From Phycisphaerae bacterium (GTDB taxonomy: Bacteria; Planctomycetota; Phycisphaerae; SM23-33), in NCBI GenBank assembly GCA_003551645.1, contig PUND01000062.1:1-40953 (forward strand): a stretch of DNA of 40,953 nucleotides, in the 5' to 3' direction. A program made the translations under genes and the position numbers. Every line of letters begins with the position of its first letter. The stretch's first letter is position 1. Below are positions 40,490-40,953 of this stretch, one piece after another. The notes under the pieces were generated by a model. The model worked only from the letters and a program-made list of their open reading frames with translations, had not been told where the DNA came from and searched no databases.

Positions 40490-40953
40490 TTAAACCTTCA
40501 CTTCGAATCGTTCGCCTTTTTTCACGTCCGCCAGTAGCGCAGTGACCAGCGAAGCGGCACGCTCCATGTCACGCAGATCGATCATCTCGATGGTCGAGTG
40601 CGTATAGCGGTTTGGTATGCTCAGTACGGCCGAGGGAACGCCGCCCTGTGCCTTGAATATCACCATGGCATCGGTTCCGCCGCTCAAGCTGAACGCGGAC
40701 GTCTGTATCTTGATCCGCTTGCGGCGGGCGACCTTTCGCAGCCGGTCCACCAGCACGGGGTGGTTTTCGCGCCCTATGGACAGCATCGGGCCATCGCCCA
40801 TCTTGCATTCGCCGTGCTGCTTTACGTCGATTCCGGGGGTGTCGGTGGCGGGTGTGACGTCCACCACGACGGCCGCATCCGGCGAGAGGTTGAACACCTG
40901 CATCGACGCGCCCACCAGCCCGACCTCTTCCTGTACCGAGCTGCACGCGTAGA
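40490..40953 (-). CDS. M42-family glutamyl aminopeptidase, C-terminal part
   Basis: The 3' part of a gene cut by the right edge; about 154 residues are visible. The first residues carry SVQEEVGLVGA, with the catalytic and metal-binding Glu of M42 peptidases. VVVDVTPATDTPG follows with the next metal-ligand Asp, and IPNRYTHSTIE with the last His. The family forms large tetrahedral dodecamers that trim peptides from the N-terminus. The missing N-terminal half should hold the remaining ligands and the dimerisation domain. Confidence 0.9.
   Translation of the reverse strand, partial: YACSSVQEEVGLVGASMQVFNLSPDAAVVVDVTPATDTPGIDVKQHGECKMGDGPMLSIGRENHPVLVDRLRKVARRKRIKIQTSAFSLSGGTDAMVIFKAQGGVPSAVLSIPNRYTHSTIEMIDLRDMERAASLVTALLADVKKGERFEVKV

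Noticed and set aside
1-40953. CRISPR arrays, insertion sequences, prophage or toxin-antitoxin genes
   Set aside because: I found no regularly spaced identical repeats, transposase, integrase or phage gene. The intergenic phrases are too short and degenerate for CRISPR.

Overview
The window looks like a chromosome segment of a high-GC, Gram-negative bacterium, most likely a member of the Planctomycetota (Phycisphaerae-like); this is inference. The pointers are a CMP-KDO synthase (LPS outer membrane), a type I sulfatase, a DUF1844 protein, a BatA-like membrane protein, two lipoproteins, several TIM-barrel, Gfo/Idh and aldo/keto sugar enzymes, and a divergent CTP synthase. I see no phage, insertion sequence, CRISPR array, rRNA or complete tRNA. 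The gene content is mostly housekeeping and carbohydrate metabolism.

Layout. Positions 1-15116 are almost entirely minus strand. From the left: the start of an unidentified gene, a DeoR-type repressor with a clear promoter/operator, a DUF1844 protein, a sulfatase, pyrG, a sugar isomerase overlapping kdsB, dprA, the radical-SAM enzyme AmrS, a BatA-like protein, a lipoprotein with a duplicated domain, a LOG-like protein and an aconitase. Positions 15330-20283 are plus strand: argB, argF and a DnaE2-like polymerase, ending against a convergent SprT-like protein. Positions 21194-30294 are plus strand and carry an MFS transporter, gnd, uxaE (tagaturonate epimerase), an SDR of the mannonate/fructuronate reductase type, a HAD hydrolase, a Gfo/Idh dehydrogenase and an aldo/keto reductase; this reads as a hexuronate/sugar-acid utilisation region. 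The right end holds a URO-D-like protein (minus), an orphan NuoM/N-like membrane protein, a secreted PHP-domain lipoprotein, tldE-tldD (minus) divergent from a LysR regulator, an aldo/keto reductase and the C-terminal part of an M42 aminopeptidase.

The most unusual signal is in the gaps. At least nine intergenic spacers hold short degenerate tandem 'phrases' of 7-10 bp (for example AATCCGA/AATCCGC, AGCCACG/GGCCACG, CAGTAGC, GATGAAC, CATCCC, CAGAG), and several are arranged as inverted arms around a unique centre. They sit mostly between co-directional genes, one begins right after a stop codon and ends a few bases before the next Shine-Dalgarno, and one supplies a stop codon. They resemble the short tandemly repeated repetitive (STRR) heptamers of cyanobacteria in form. 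Other points worth checking are a possible microcompartment locus off the left edge, a CTP synthase lacking the usual glutaminase glutamate, an antiporter-like subunit lacking its central motif, possible leaderless promoters at dprA and kdsB, and a structured leader before uxaE.
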